A DNA stretch of 64,000 bases from DATBAX01 sp963762965 (lineage in GTDB: Bacteria > Acidobacteriota > Terriglobia > Terriglobales > Acidobacteriaceae): the NCBI GenBank assembly GCA_963762965.1, contig CAVXME010000001.1:1364001-1428000 (forward strand), in the 5' to 3' direction. This document shows positions 14,927-22,522 of the stretch, piece after piece. The first letter of the stretch is position 1. Every line of letters starts with the position of its first letter. The translations under genes and the position numbers were made by a program. The notes under the pieces were generated by a model that made no database searches, had not been told where the DNA came from, and saw only the letters and a list, made by a program, of their open reading frames with translations.

Positions 14927-15931
14927 ATGAGTCCGCAGCCCAGCGCCTTTATCCTTTCACTGCCCAAGGCCGAGCTGCATCTGCATCTCGAAGGTTCCAT
15001 TGATCCCGCCACTCTGCTCGAGCTCAAACAGCGCCACGGCAAGCCCAGCACTCTCCTCGGAGTTGAAAACCTTTACCGCTACGACGACTTCAACGGTTTT
15101 CTCATGGCCTTCAAGGCCGTCACCGAGGACCTCCAGACCCCCGAAGACTACGAGCTCATCACCTACCGCCTCATGAAGCAGCTCAAGGATGAAAACATCC
15201 TGCACGCCGAAGTCTATGTATCCGTCGGCGTCTGCCTCTGGCGGAAACAGGATTTCGCTGCCATCTTCGAAGGCCTGGAACGCGGACGCCAAAAAGGTGA
15301 GCGCGCTTTCGGAATTTCCTTGCTCTGGATATTCGATGCAGTCCGCCAATTCGGCCCCGGCGCCGCCCGCGAGGTGTTTGAACTGGCCGGCCACTTCCGC
15401 GATCGCAATGTCATCGGTGTCGGCATTGGCGGCGACGAGATAAAAGCCCCGCCCGAACTTTTTCGCGAAGCCTACGCCTGGGCCGAGGAAAATGAACTTC
15501 GCCTGACCGCCCACGCCGGCGAGAACGCCGGCCCTGAATCCATCTGGGGCGCGCTCAACCTTCGCGCCGAACGCATCGGTCACGGCCTCACCGCCGCGCA
15601 AGATCCCGAACTGGTGGAAGAACTGTCCCGCCGCCAGATTCCGGTCGAGATCTGCCTCACCAGCAACCTGCGCACCGGCGTATGCAAGACATTGGCCGAC
15701 CATCCCGTTCGCAACTATTTCGATCAGGGCGTCATGATCACGCTCAACTCCGACGATCCCGCCATGTTCAACTCATCTCTCGCCCACGAATATCACTTGG
15801 CCCAGAAGACCTTCGGATTCACCGACGAACACCTGCGCGAGCTGGCCCGCAATTCCTTCGAGGCCTCATTCCTCCCCGCCGAAAAGAAACTGGAATTCCT
15901 GAATCTATTCGACGCCGCCGCAGCAAGATAA
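14927..15931 (+). CDS. add: Adenosine deaminase family protein
   Basis: 334 residues covering the whole TIM-barrel. The zinc motif HLHLEGS starts at His18, HAGE holds the third His and the catalytic Glu, ERIGHG follows, and NSDDPAMF carries the catalytic Asp. These residues deaminate adenosine or a related adenine compound to the inosine form. Some family members act on adenine or aminofutalosine instead, so the exact substrate is not certain. Cytoplasmic. Confidence 0.88.
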   Translation: MSPQPSAFILSLPKAELHLHLEGSIDPATLLELKQRHGKPSTLLGVENLYRYDDFNGFLMAFKAVTEDLQTPEDYELITYRLMKQLKDENILHAEVYVSVGVCLWRKQDFAAIFEGLERGRQKGERAFGISLLWIFDAVRQFGPGAAREVFELAGHFRDRNVIGVGIGGDEIKAPPELFREAYAWAEENELRLTAHAGENAGPESIWGALNLRAERIGHGLTAAQDPELVEELSRRQIPVEICLTSNLRTGVCKTLADHPVRNYFDQGVMITLNSDDPAMFNSSLAHEYHLAQKTFGFTDEHLRELARNSFEASFLPAEKKLEFLNLFDAAAAR

Positions 15932-15935
15932 TTTC

Positions 15936-15967
15936 AGATTGCAGATTTTTGATTTCAGATTTTCCCC
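15936..15967. repeat. AATCTGCAATCT repeat tract, copy 3 (inverted)
   Basis: TTTCAGATTGCAGATTTTTGATTTCAGATTT, the reverse orientation of the unit at 6570. Confidence 0.6.
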
Positions 15968-15978
15968 TCCCATACTTT

Positions 15979-16045
15979 GTCATCCCGAAGTCCCGGCGGT
16001 TTTCAGCCGGGCGAGAGCCTGCCCTGAGCGAAGTCGAAGGGGATC
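15979..16045. repeat. TCATCCTGAGC-type repeat, copy 3 (diverged)
   Basis: TCATCCCGAAGTCCCGGCGG, TTTT-containing core with CCGGGCG, then CCTGAGCGAAGTCGAAGGGGATC. Outer words resemble the other copies. Confidence 0.5.
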
Positions 16046-16072
16046 TCGCGCGCAGCGACCAATGACCGTTCG

Positions 16073-16107
16073 GAAATCTGCAATCTCAAATCTGCAATCT
16101 GCAATCG
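16073..16107. repeat. AATCTGCAATCT repeat tract, copy 4
   Basis: AAATCTGCAATCTCAAATCTGCAATCTGCAATC, the plus orientation of the tract 130 bases upstream; the two could pair. Confidence 0.6.
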
Positions 16108-16194
16108 CCGCTCTCCCGTTCGCCCCACGAATCCCGCCAAACACTGTTGCAACCCCTGAACTTAGCGCCTGGATATGCTCTAATAGTCAACAGC

Positions 16195-17215
16195 ATGCCA
16201 GCTGGCCCCAAAACTTTCCGACGCCGCTTAAAAGGCCTGCGCCGCGATCTGCGCGGAGCGAAGGAAGTGGTCCGCTCGCTGGTTTCGACCGATCATCCTT
16301 TGCTGGCGCACATTATCCCTATGCGCCGCTGCAACTTAGCTTGTGAGTATTGCAACGAGTACGACGATTTCTCGAAGCCCGTCCCGCTGGAAGAAATGTT
16401 TCGCCGCGTGGATAAACTCGGCGCCCTCGGCACCTCCGTCATCACCATCAGCGGCGGCGAGCCGCTGCTGCATCCCGAACTCGATCAAATCATTGCCCGC
16501 ATTCGCCACAACGGCATGATCGCCGGCATGATCACCAACGGCTATCTGTTGGTGGCCGATCGCATTCAGCGCCTCAACCGCGCCGGACTCGAGTGGCTGC
16601 AAATTTCCATTGATAACGTCAATCCTGACGATGTCTCGAAGAAAAGCCTGAAAGTGCTGGATAAGAAACTGCAACTGCTGGCCGAGCACGCCGATTTTCA
16701 TGTGAACATCAATTCCGTGGTCGGCGGCGGCGTGCGCTTTCCGCAAGATGCGCTCACCATCGGCAAACGTGCTGTGGAGCTTGGCTTTACCTCGACCATC
16801 GGCATCATTCACGATGGCAGCGGACAATTGCAGCCGCTGAACGATGAAGAAAAGCTCGTCTATAAAGAAATGCAGGGGATGTCGAAGCGCAGCTTCACCC
16901 GCATCAACGGCTTCCAGAACAATATTGCCGAAGGACGTCCCAATGATTGGCGGTGCCGCGCCGGGGCGCGCTACTTATACATCTGCGAAAACGGACTGGT
17001 GCATTACTGTTCGCAGCAGCGCGGATATCCCGGCACTCCGCTGGCGGACTATAGCGTCAACGACATACGCCGCGAATATCTCACCGAAAAATCCTGCGCG
17101 CCGAATTGCACGGTGTCATGCGTGCACCAGGTTTCCGATCGTGGATTCCTGGCGTGCCCCGCAGCATCCCGCTCCCATGACCCCCGCTGCCAGTGGCTTG
17201 GTGCACATCGAGTAG
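16195..17215 (+). pseudogene. Radical SAM protein, frameshifted near its C-terminus
   Basis: From ATG 16195 a radical SAM core reads MRRCNLACEYCNEYDDF (CxxxCxxC cluster motif), then VITISGGEPLLHPEL (SAM-binding GGE) and MITNGYLL. A C-terminal cysteine set (WRCRAGARYLYICENGLVHYC, CAPNCTVSCVHQ) suggests a SPASM-like auxiliary cluster region. The frame stays open to 17436, but from about 17133 the +1 frame gives VDSWRAPQHPAPMTPAASG and a stop at 17215, a better ending; an extra C at about 17140 explains it. The substrate is not known. Confidence 0.7.
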
Positions 17216-17513
17216 ATTTCTCCTGCTGTGCCATTCTGGGAAACATTAGCCGAAAGCTAATAATCGCAACGCAGTCGATTCCAGCCCCGGCAGGATCTAC
17301 GATGGCCTCAGGGACACCCAAGACAGCGATCGTGGCCAGGAAGTCAAATCTGGGCCTCCCAGAGGCATCGTGCGCAGTCCTCGGACCGAAACTTCCCCAG
17401 CATCAAGCCCAATTCGCCGAAGCCTGTTTTCAATAACTTAGAGATAAGTAATTGAATACAAAGGCCTGCGATCCGTTACAAATCGCGAAGGGACAGCCGC
17501 CCAGAACTAAGAA

Positions 17514-17606
17514 TACAGAAGTCAGAATGCAGAAGTAAGAATTTAGCAAGTTTAGTTTTACTTCTGACTTCTGACCTCTAGGCGCAGTCCCTACGTGAGC
17601 AATTTT
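17514..17606. repeat. Inverted AGAAGTCAG repeat and inverted copy of the 14702 word
   Basis: CAGAAGTCAGAATGCAGAAGTAA faces TTACTTCTGACTTCTG across about 20 bases, and TCCCTACGTGAGCAATTTT (17588-17606) is the exact reverse complement of 14702-14720. The stretch 17216-17604 holds no gene; the rest shows only a small TTAGC/GCTAA inverted repeat. Confidence 0.6.
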
Positions 17607-18159
17607 ACTTCTTCGGTTGCGCCGTGGGCGGCAGGATGCCATTCAGCCGTAGATAGAACGCCGCTGCGCCGTAGTGGTCGGCCCAACTGCTGGCCATGCC
17701 GAGTGCAGCCATCGCGCGCGGGAACTGGCGTCCGAACAGCTCGATGTTATCGCCCAGCTTGGAATCGTCCATCTTGGCGACCGCCTCGCCGCAGAAATCG
17801 AACGAGGCTTTGGCGGCGGCCAACAACTTGTCCTTGGGATCGGTGTCTTTGGCTTCATCCACTTTGGGCTCAGGAATGTCAGCGGCTTTGGCGCAGATGA
17901 GGTTGTTGGATTCGATGATGTGCGCCACCAGATGGCCGAACGTCATCTGGTCGGGCGTGGGTTTGAAGGAAAACTTATCGGCGGGCATGGCCTCGATGGC
18001 GCCCAGAATATTCTTCTGCGAGCGCGGAAGCAGCATGCGGATGGAAGCCGTCACCGGATCTTTGATCGGCGCGGCAGGGGCAGCCGGGGCCGCAGCGGCC
18101 TGGGCAAAGACGGTTGCGGTTGAAAAGACGAGAAGGAGAAGTGCGAGAACTGGTTTCAT
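17605..18159 (-). CDS. Exported DinB-like four-helix protein
   Basis: 184 residues from ATG 18159 with GGAGG eight bases upstream; a longer open frame to 18219 is rejected. A signal peptide (VLALLLLVFSTATVFAQ) and an Ala/Pro linker precede a DinB-type helical bundle: SFKPTPDQMTFGHLVAHIIESNN with the first metal His, and a late SSWADHYGAAAFYLRLNGILPP carrying the second. DinB_2-like proteins bind a metal and some are thiol transferases; export is the uncommon feature here. Confidence 0.8.
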   Translation of the reverse strand: MKPVLALLLLVFSTATVFAQAAAAPAAPAAPIKDPVTASIRMLLPRSQKNILGAIEAMPADKFSFKPTPDQMTFGHLVAHIIESNNLICAKAADIPEPKVDEAKDTDPKDKLLAAAKASFDFCGEAVAKMDDSKLGDNIELFGRQFPRAMAALGMASSWADHYGAAAFYLRLNGILPPTAQPKK

Positions 18160-18249
18160 GGGGAATCCTCCGAAATGAACGCACCACAGCATAAACCCAG
18201 CCAAGGGTGGCGGAGACAAAATCTAAGGCTCTCGGATTGTTGCCAAAAA

Positions 18250-18290
18250 CCCCGCCCTCCCGCAAAAAGCGCGGGAGGGACAGGGCACCC
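18250..18290. repeat. Palindromic repeat family C, intergenic copy
   Basis: CCCCGCCCTCCCGC (18250-18263), 7-nt loop AAAAAGC (18264-18270), GCGGGAGGGACAGGGCACCC. The same element, with loop AAAGAAC, is inside the oppF-like gene at 19527-19567. Confidence 0.75.
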
Positions 18291-18297
18291 TGACTAA

Positions 18298-18333
18298 TTG
18301 CCATTAAAAATGGTAAATGGTATTATTAATGGC
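18298..18333 (+). promoter_or_regulatory. Leaderless promoter and operator of the AbrB-PIN module
   Basis: TTGCCA (18298-18303), 17-bp spacer, TATTAT (18321-18326), ATG at 18334, so the transcript should start at the codon. GCCATTAA (18300-18307) and TTAATGGC (18326-18333) form a perfect inverted repeat spanning the promoter, a likely autorepression site; two AATGGTA direct repeats lie between them. Confidence 0.6.
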
Positions 18334-18594
18334 ATGAACCTGAAAATCGACCGCGCTGGCCGGATTGTGGTTCCCAAACCAATCAGGCAGCGCCTCGGAC
18401 TCCAGCCCAACACCGAAATCGAGATTGTCGAACAAGCGGATGGTGTATTGCTGCGCCCATTACAACAGCAGCCTTCCATGATCAAGGAGAATGGGCTCTG
18501 GGTTCACTTAGGTCAAATTGATCCGACCTACAATGTAAATAGACTCATAGACGACGTGCGAGAAGAGCGCATTCGCGATCTTCTAAAGTTCTAG
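18334..18594 (+). CDS. AbrB-type (VapB) antitoxin
   Basis: 86 residues. The N-terminus MNLKIDRAGRIVVPKPIRQR is a swapped-hairpin AbrB DNA-binding domain. The C-terminal part (DPTYNVNRLIDDVREERIRD) is the probable toxin-binding tail. ATG 18334 starts exactly at the AbrB fold; there is no ribosome binding site because the promoter predicts a leaderless message. The PIN toxin gene follows after three bases. Confidence 0.85.
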   Translation: MNLKIDRAGRIVVPKPIRQRLGLQPNTEIEIVEQADGVLLRPLQQQPSMIKENGLWVHLGQIDPTYNVNRLIDDVREERIRDLLKF

Positions 18595-18597
18595 ACG

Positions 18598-19035
18598 ATG
18601 GACGTTTTTTTTGACACGTCTGTTCTCGTTGCATCTTGCGCTCGTAGTCATCCTCATTATGCGCCAGCCATTGCTGCGGTTACGCGAGTGGTAACAGGAC
18701 AGGATAGGGGCTTCCTGGGTATGCACTCGGTCGCGGAAATGTTCAGCGCGCTGACACGGATGCCGGCTCAGCCTCGACTTCATCCCTCGGAAGCTGCCCG
18801 GCTCATTGCTAACAACATCCTGGCCCACTTCAAAACCGTGCAGCTCATCGAGGAAGACTATCTGGGAGCGATGGAGATGATGGTGAACGGCGGCTGGGGC
18901 GGAGCCAAGATTTACGATGCATTGTTGTTGCGGGGAGCTGAAAAATCCAAAGCGGAGCGGATTTATACGTTCAACCTGAATGATTTTCGGTTGATGGCAC
19001 CGGCACGTCTGCAGGACAGGATTTGTGCTCCTTAG
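18598..19035 (+). CDS. PIN-domain (VapC-type) toxin
   Basis: 145 residues of the PIN ribonuclease fold. FFDTSVLVA supplies the first metal-binding Asp, HSVAEMFSALTRMP the conserved Glu, KIYDALLLRGAEK the third acid, and FNLNDFRLMAP the last. VapC toxins cleave tRNA or rRNA and are held by the antitoxin encoded just upstream. The target cannot be deduced. Confidence 0.87.
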   Translation: MDVFFDTSVLVASCARSHPHYAPAIAAVTRVVTGQDRGFLGMHSVAEMFSALTRMPAQPRLHPSEAARLIANNILAHFKTVQLIEEDYLGAMEMMVNGGWGGAKIYDALLLRGAEKSKAERIYTFNLNDFRLMAPARLQDRICAP

Positions 19036-19083
19036 CTACGCGTGCAGAATAACGCTTAAGCTGCATATTTATTTGACGCAGTT

Positions 19084-19103
19084 CGCGGACAGGAGTGTCC
19101 GCG
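19084..19103. repeat. CGCGGACA hairpin
   Basis: CGCGGACA-GGAG-TGTCCGCG, a perfect 8-bp stem followed by CCACAC, between the convergent PIN toxin and ABC genes. It may act as a two-way terminator, but no T run is present. Confidence 0.5.
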
Positions 19104-19116
19104 CCACACTACAAAG

Positions 19117-19950
19117 CTATGCAACCACTTCTGGAGTGGCAGTCAACAGGCTTTTTGTATAGGGATGTTGAGGGCTTTCGGTAATCTGCTCGGTGGTTCC
19201 CACTTCCACAATTTTTCCGCGATACATGACTGCAATGCGGGTCGCCGCATAACGCACGACTGGCATGGAGTGGGAAATGAATAGGTAAGTTAATCCGAAC
19301 TCGCGTTGCAACTGTGCGAGCAGATTTACGATTTGCGCGCCTACGCTGACGTCGAGCGCGGAGACGGGCTCGTCGGCGACGATAAATTTCGGGCGCAGAG
19401 CCAAAGCGCGGGCGATGACGATGCGCTGGCGCTGTCCGCCGCTGAATTCGTGGGGGAAACGGCGGGCGGCGGATTGGTCGAGACCGACGGCTTTCAGTAA
19501 TTCGGCGACGCGGGCTTTTCGGGCGCTGCCCCCGCCCTCCCGCAAAGAACGCGGGAAGGACGGGGCACCCTCATTACTCGATCCATGAATGATTAGCGGT
19601 TCGGCGATCAGGTCTTCGACGCGCATGCGGGGATCGAGCGAGCCGAAGGGGTCCTGAAAAATAATCTGCATGTCGCGGCGCAGGCGGCGCATTTCGCTGT
19701 GACTGGCTGCCAACAAATCTTTTCCGTCGAAGCGAACGCTGCCCGACGTGGGTTCAATCAGCCGCAGCACCAATCTTCCCAGCGTGCTCTTACCCGATCC
19801 GGATTCGCCGACCAGGCCGAGAGTTTCCCCGGCGTGAATGTCGAGCGAGACGTCGTCCACAGCGCGAACTTCACCTTTCGCTCCTCCGCCGAAAATGGAT
19901 TCGCCCAGCGGGAAAACTTTGGTCAGATTGCGGATTTCGAGTAGGGGCAC
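19117..19950 (-). CDS. OppF/DppF-type ABC transporter ATPase with palindrome insertion
   Basis: 277 residues. Walker A is GESGSGKST, the Q-loop lies in IIFQDPFGSLDPRM, the signature is FSGGQRQRI, Walker B is FIVADEPVSALD, and the switch His is in FISHSMPV. The C-terminal HPYTKSLL is typical of peptide/nickel importers. Between EPLIIHG and RVAELLKAVGL it carries EGAPSFPRSLREGG, encoded by a family C palindrome and absent from classical OppF. No permease or second ATPase gene is nearby, so its partners lie elsewhere. GTG start, no clear binding site. Confidence 0.88.
   Translation of the reverse strand: MPLLEIRNLTKVFPLGESIFGGGAKGEVRAVDDVSLDIHAGETLGLVGESGSGKSTLGRLVLRLIEPTSGSVRFDGKDLLAASHSEMRRLRRDMQIIFQDPFGSLDPRMRVEDLIAEPLIIHGSSNEGAPSFPRSLREGGGSARKARVAELLKAVGLDQSAARRFPHEFSGGQRQRIVIARALALRPKFIVADEPVSALDVSVGAQIVNLLAQLQREFGLTYLFISHSMPVVRYAATRIAVMYRGKIVEVGTTEQITESPQHPYTKSLLTATPEVVA
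19527..19567. repeat. Palindromic repeat family C, copy inside the oppF-like gene
   Basis: TGCCCCCGCCCTCCCGC (19527-19543), loop AAAGAAC (19544-19550), GCGGGAAGGACGGGGCA (19551-19567), 14 of 17 positions paired, then CCC. It keeps the reading frame open on the minus strand. Confidence 0.8.
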
Positions 19951-20037
19951 TCAGCGGATATTAGCAGACGGGAAAATCAGAAGCGCCACGGATTCGCGCG
20001 GATTTTCGCGGATTGAAGCAAGAAACGAATTTCTCTA

Positions 20038-20880
20038 TCACATGGCGATCAGAGGCACCGCCAAGAGTGCTGCCACCATGCCTACGGCTTTCCAGCGGGT
20101 GAAGTGTTCTTTGAGAATCAATTTGGCGAGCAGGACGGTGACCACCGGATAAAGCGAAGACAAAACCACGGCGGAATCGAGGCGGCCGGTCTGGCTGGCG
20201 CGAACGAAGAGCACGGTGCCGGTCACATCGAGACATCCTGCCAGCACCGCCCAGCCTGCGCTGGCACGGTGAACATGGCGAAAGCTGCGTCCCACCAGGA
20301 CAATGGGAATGGTCAGCGCCAGCGATGAAGTCTTGGCGAAGGCAGCGATCCAGAATGAAGAGGCGTCGCCAGCCTGCCTGGCGCAAAGAAAAAATCCGGC
20401 AAACCCAATACCGGCCAGCACCGCCAGGCCAATTCCCTGGGGACGCACGTGGTCCTCGGTACGAGAAATGAGCCAGATGCCAAGTGCGGCCAGAAGGAAT
20501 CCGCCGATTCGCAGAACTCCAGGCGCTCCCTGGGTCGCAATGGTGAAGATGGTTGGAATCGCCGCACCCAGCACCGCGGAGACGGGCGCGGTCAAACCCA
20601 TTTTTCCGGCGGCCAGCGCGCGATAGAAAAAAGCCAGGGCCGCTCCTCCACACAAACCCGCCGCAAGCGACCACGCGATGCTTTCATGCGATGGCCACGC
20701 CGCGTGCGTGGAAAGAGCCAGAGTGCCTACAAAAATCAGAGCGCTGGCATGGGCTATGGTGGCCACCAGATAGGCATTGGCGCGATGCGCCGCGTAGCCT
20801 CCGGTAAAATCGGCAACGCCCCAGACGACCACTGCCGCCAAGCTGAACGCGACCTGTACCAATGAAGACGAAAACGTCAT
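20038..20880 (-). CDS. EamA/DMT-family transporter
   Basis: 280 residues with ten predicted membrane helices in two five-helix EamA repeats (about 1-140 and 145-280). GLTAPVSAVLGAAIPTIF closes the first repeat and SLYPVVTVLLAKLILKEHFT the second, both typical of drug/metabolite exporters. The substrate is unknown. It is a single gene, divergent from the antiporter gene. Confidence 0.85.
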   Translation of the reverse strand: MTFSSSLVQVAFSLAAVVVWGVADFTGGYAAHRANAYLVATIAHASALIFVGTLALSTHAAWPSHESIAWSLAAGLCGGAALAFFYRALAAGKMGLTAPVSAVLGAAIPTIFTIATQGAPGVLRIGGFLLAALGIWLISRTEDHVRPQGIGLAVLAGIGFAGFFLCARQAGDASSFWIAAFAKTSSLALTIPIVLVGRSFRHVHRASAGWAVLAGCLDVTGTVLFVRASQTGRLDSAVVLSSLYPVVTVLLAKLILKEHFTRWKAVGMVAALLAVPLIAM

Positions 20881-20964
20881 CCCATCTCCGAGTTAAGAGT
20901 AAGAGTAAATGAGGTTAGCACGCGATAAGATGGTCGGACTTGTGGTTCATGATCGGTAAAATGC

Positions 20965-21004
20965 AGAGGTCCTTCGCGGCGCAAAGAACGCTGGCTCAGG
21001 ATGA
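20965..21004. repeat. TCATCCTGAGC-type repeat with AAAGAAC core
   Basis: GGTCCTTCGCG, then GCGC-AAAGAAC-GC (loop 20981-20987), then CTCAGGATGAC. It combines the outer words of the TCATCCTGAGC family (inverted) with the loop of families A and C. Confidence 0.55.
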
Positions 21005-21031
21005 CAAGGTTTAAAAGAGGAAAGGTGACGC

Positions 21032-22471
21032 ATGTCCGCAGCGTTGGTTCTCGGGCTGGTGGGCGGGTTGCTGGTGCTGGCCTTTCTGGCGAACCGGATT
21101 TTTCGCGTCACCCGCATTCCCGACGTCGTGCTGCTTATGGCGTTGGGGGTTGTGCTCGGGCCCGGCCTGGGCCTGCTGCATGCGGACACGCTTTCCAAAG
21201 CCACCAATCTTCTGGGAACTCTGGCCATCATTCTGGTCTTGTTTGAGGGCGGGCTGGAGCTGAACCTGCGCGACACGCTGCGGCATTTTCCCGGCAGCTT
21301 CCTGCTGGCCTGCCTTGCCTACGCCTTCACGGCGACCCTGGTGGCGTTGTTGATGGTCAAGGGACTGCATCTGTCCATGGTGAGCGGTTTGCTGGTGGGT
21401 GCGGCGCTTGGCTGCACCAGCAGCGCCGTCGTTCTGCCGGTGTTGCAGCAAGTGGAGGCCGAGGAACCGGTCAAAGTCACGCTGATGCTCGAAGCCTCCT
21501 GGGGAGATGTGCTGGCGGTGCTGACGGTCGGCCTGCTGCTAGGGTTGCAAAGCCAGACGGGGCCGCTGGCGCAAGGGATTGCCAAGCGGTTTCTGGTGCA
21601 GGTGGGCGTGGCATTGCTGTTCTCGGTGCTGGCGGGAATCTTGTGGTCGCGCCTGCTGCACGTTCTTTCCGAGCAACGCTTCTGGCAGGTGCTGACCTTT
21701 TCCATGGTGCTGGTGCTTTATGCGGGGATGGAAGCGCTGGGCGCCAACGGACTCATCGCGGTGCTGGCTTTTGGATTGACCATTTCCAATTTTCCCGGAG
21801 TGGATCCCATCGTCGGCCTCACCGGCCCGGTGACGGCGCTGGCGGAATCGCAACAGTCCTTGCTCACATTTCATTCCGAGCTGGCCTTTCTGGTGCGCAC
21901 TTTCTTTTTTGTGCTGATCGGAGCGATCGCACAGTTGGGAATTTTCCGGCAGCATCCCTTGCTCATTGCGGGCACGCTGGGAGCACTGTTCCTGGCGCGC
22001 TGGCTGGCCATCCATTCCAGCCGCTGGGCGTGGCGGGGAATCAGCGCCCATGGCCGGGAAGTGATTCTCTGGATGCTGCCTCGCGGCCTGATCACGGTGG
22101 TGCTGGCAATTGAAATCGGCGAAGCCCGATCGAGTGAACTCGCGTTTTTGCCGGGCCTGGCGTTTGCGGTCATTCTTGCGACCAATCTACTGCTGGTATT
22201 CGGAAGCTGGCGCTTGCACGCGATTGCGCCGGTTCCCCCAGACATCCTTGACGCGCCAGCCGGCGAGGGTGCGGTGGAAGTTGGGGAGGAAGAAAAGCCG
22301 GTCGCAGTGCAGGAAGCTGCGCCGCGCCGGCGTTGGGTGTTGAATGCCATACTGCTCGCGCTGCTGGCCCTGGGAGCGGTGGTGTTGTGGTATGGCGGGG
22401 AGCCGATGAGTCCGAGAAGAGCACGCATCGCGCATTGGGTGCGGGAGCATGTCCACCTGCCGTATCGCTAA
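21032..22471 (+). CDS. CPA-type cation/proton antiporter
   Basis: 479 residues with about thirteen membrane helices. FRVTRIPDVVLLMALGVVLGPGLG and LAIILVLFEGGLELNLRD are the N-terminal signature of the NhaP/KefB-type Na+(K+)/H+ exchanger fold, and GAALGCTSSAVVLPVLQQ the unwound-helix region. A soluble stretch (about 415-445) and an extra C-terminal helix follow. The role would be pH or ion homeostasis. Start ATG 21032. Confidence 0.87.
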   Translation: MSAALVLGLVGGLLVLAFLANRIFRVTRIPDVVLLMALGVVLGPGLGLLHADTLSKATNLLGTLAIILVLFEGGLELNLRDTLRHFPGSFLLACLAYAFTATLVALLMVKGLHLSMVSGLLVGAALGCTSSAVVLPVLQQVEAEEPVKVTLMLEASWGDVLAVLTVGLLLGLQSQTGPLAQGIAKRFLVQVGVALLFSVLAGILWSRLLHVLSEQRFWQVLTFSMVLVLYAGMEALGANGLIAVLAFGLTISNFPGVDPIVGLTGPVTALAESQQSLLTFHSELAFLVRTFFFVLIGAIAQLGIFRQHPLLIAGTLGALFLARWLAIHSSRWAWRGISAHGREVILWMLPRGLITVVLAIEIGEARSSELAFLPGLAFAVILATNLLLVFGSWRLHAIAPVPPDILDAPAGEGAVEVGEEEKPVAVQEAAPRRRWVLNAILLALLALGAVVLWYGGEPMSPRRARIAHWVREHVHLPYR

Positions 22472-22522
22472 GATTCTTGATTTGAAAACTAAGACATTCC
22501 TGCCGGCGTCATGGAGCTCATT

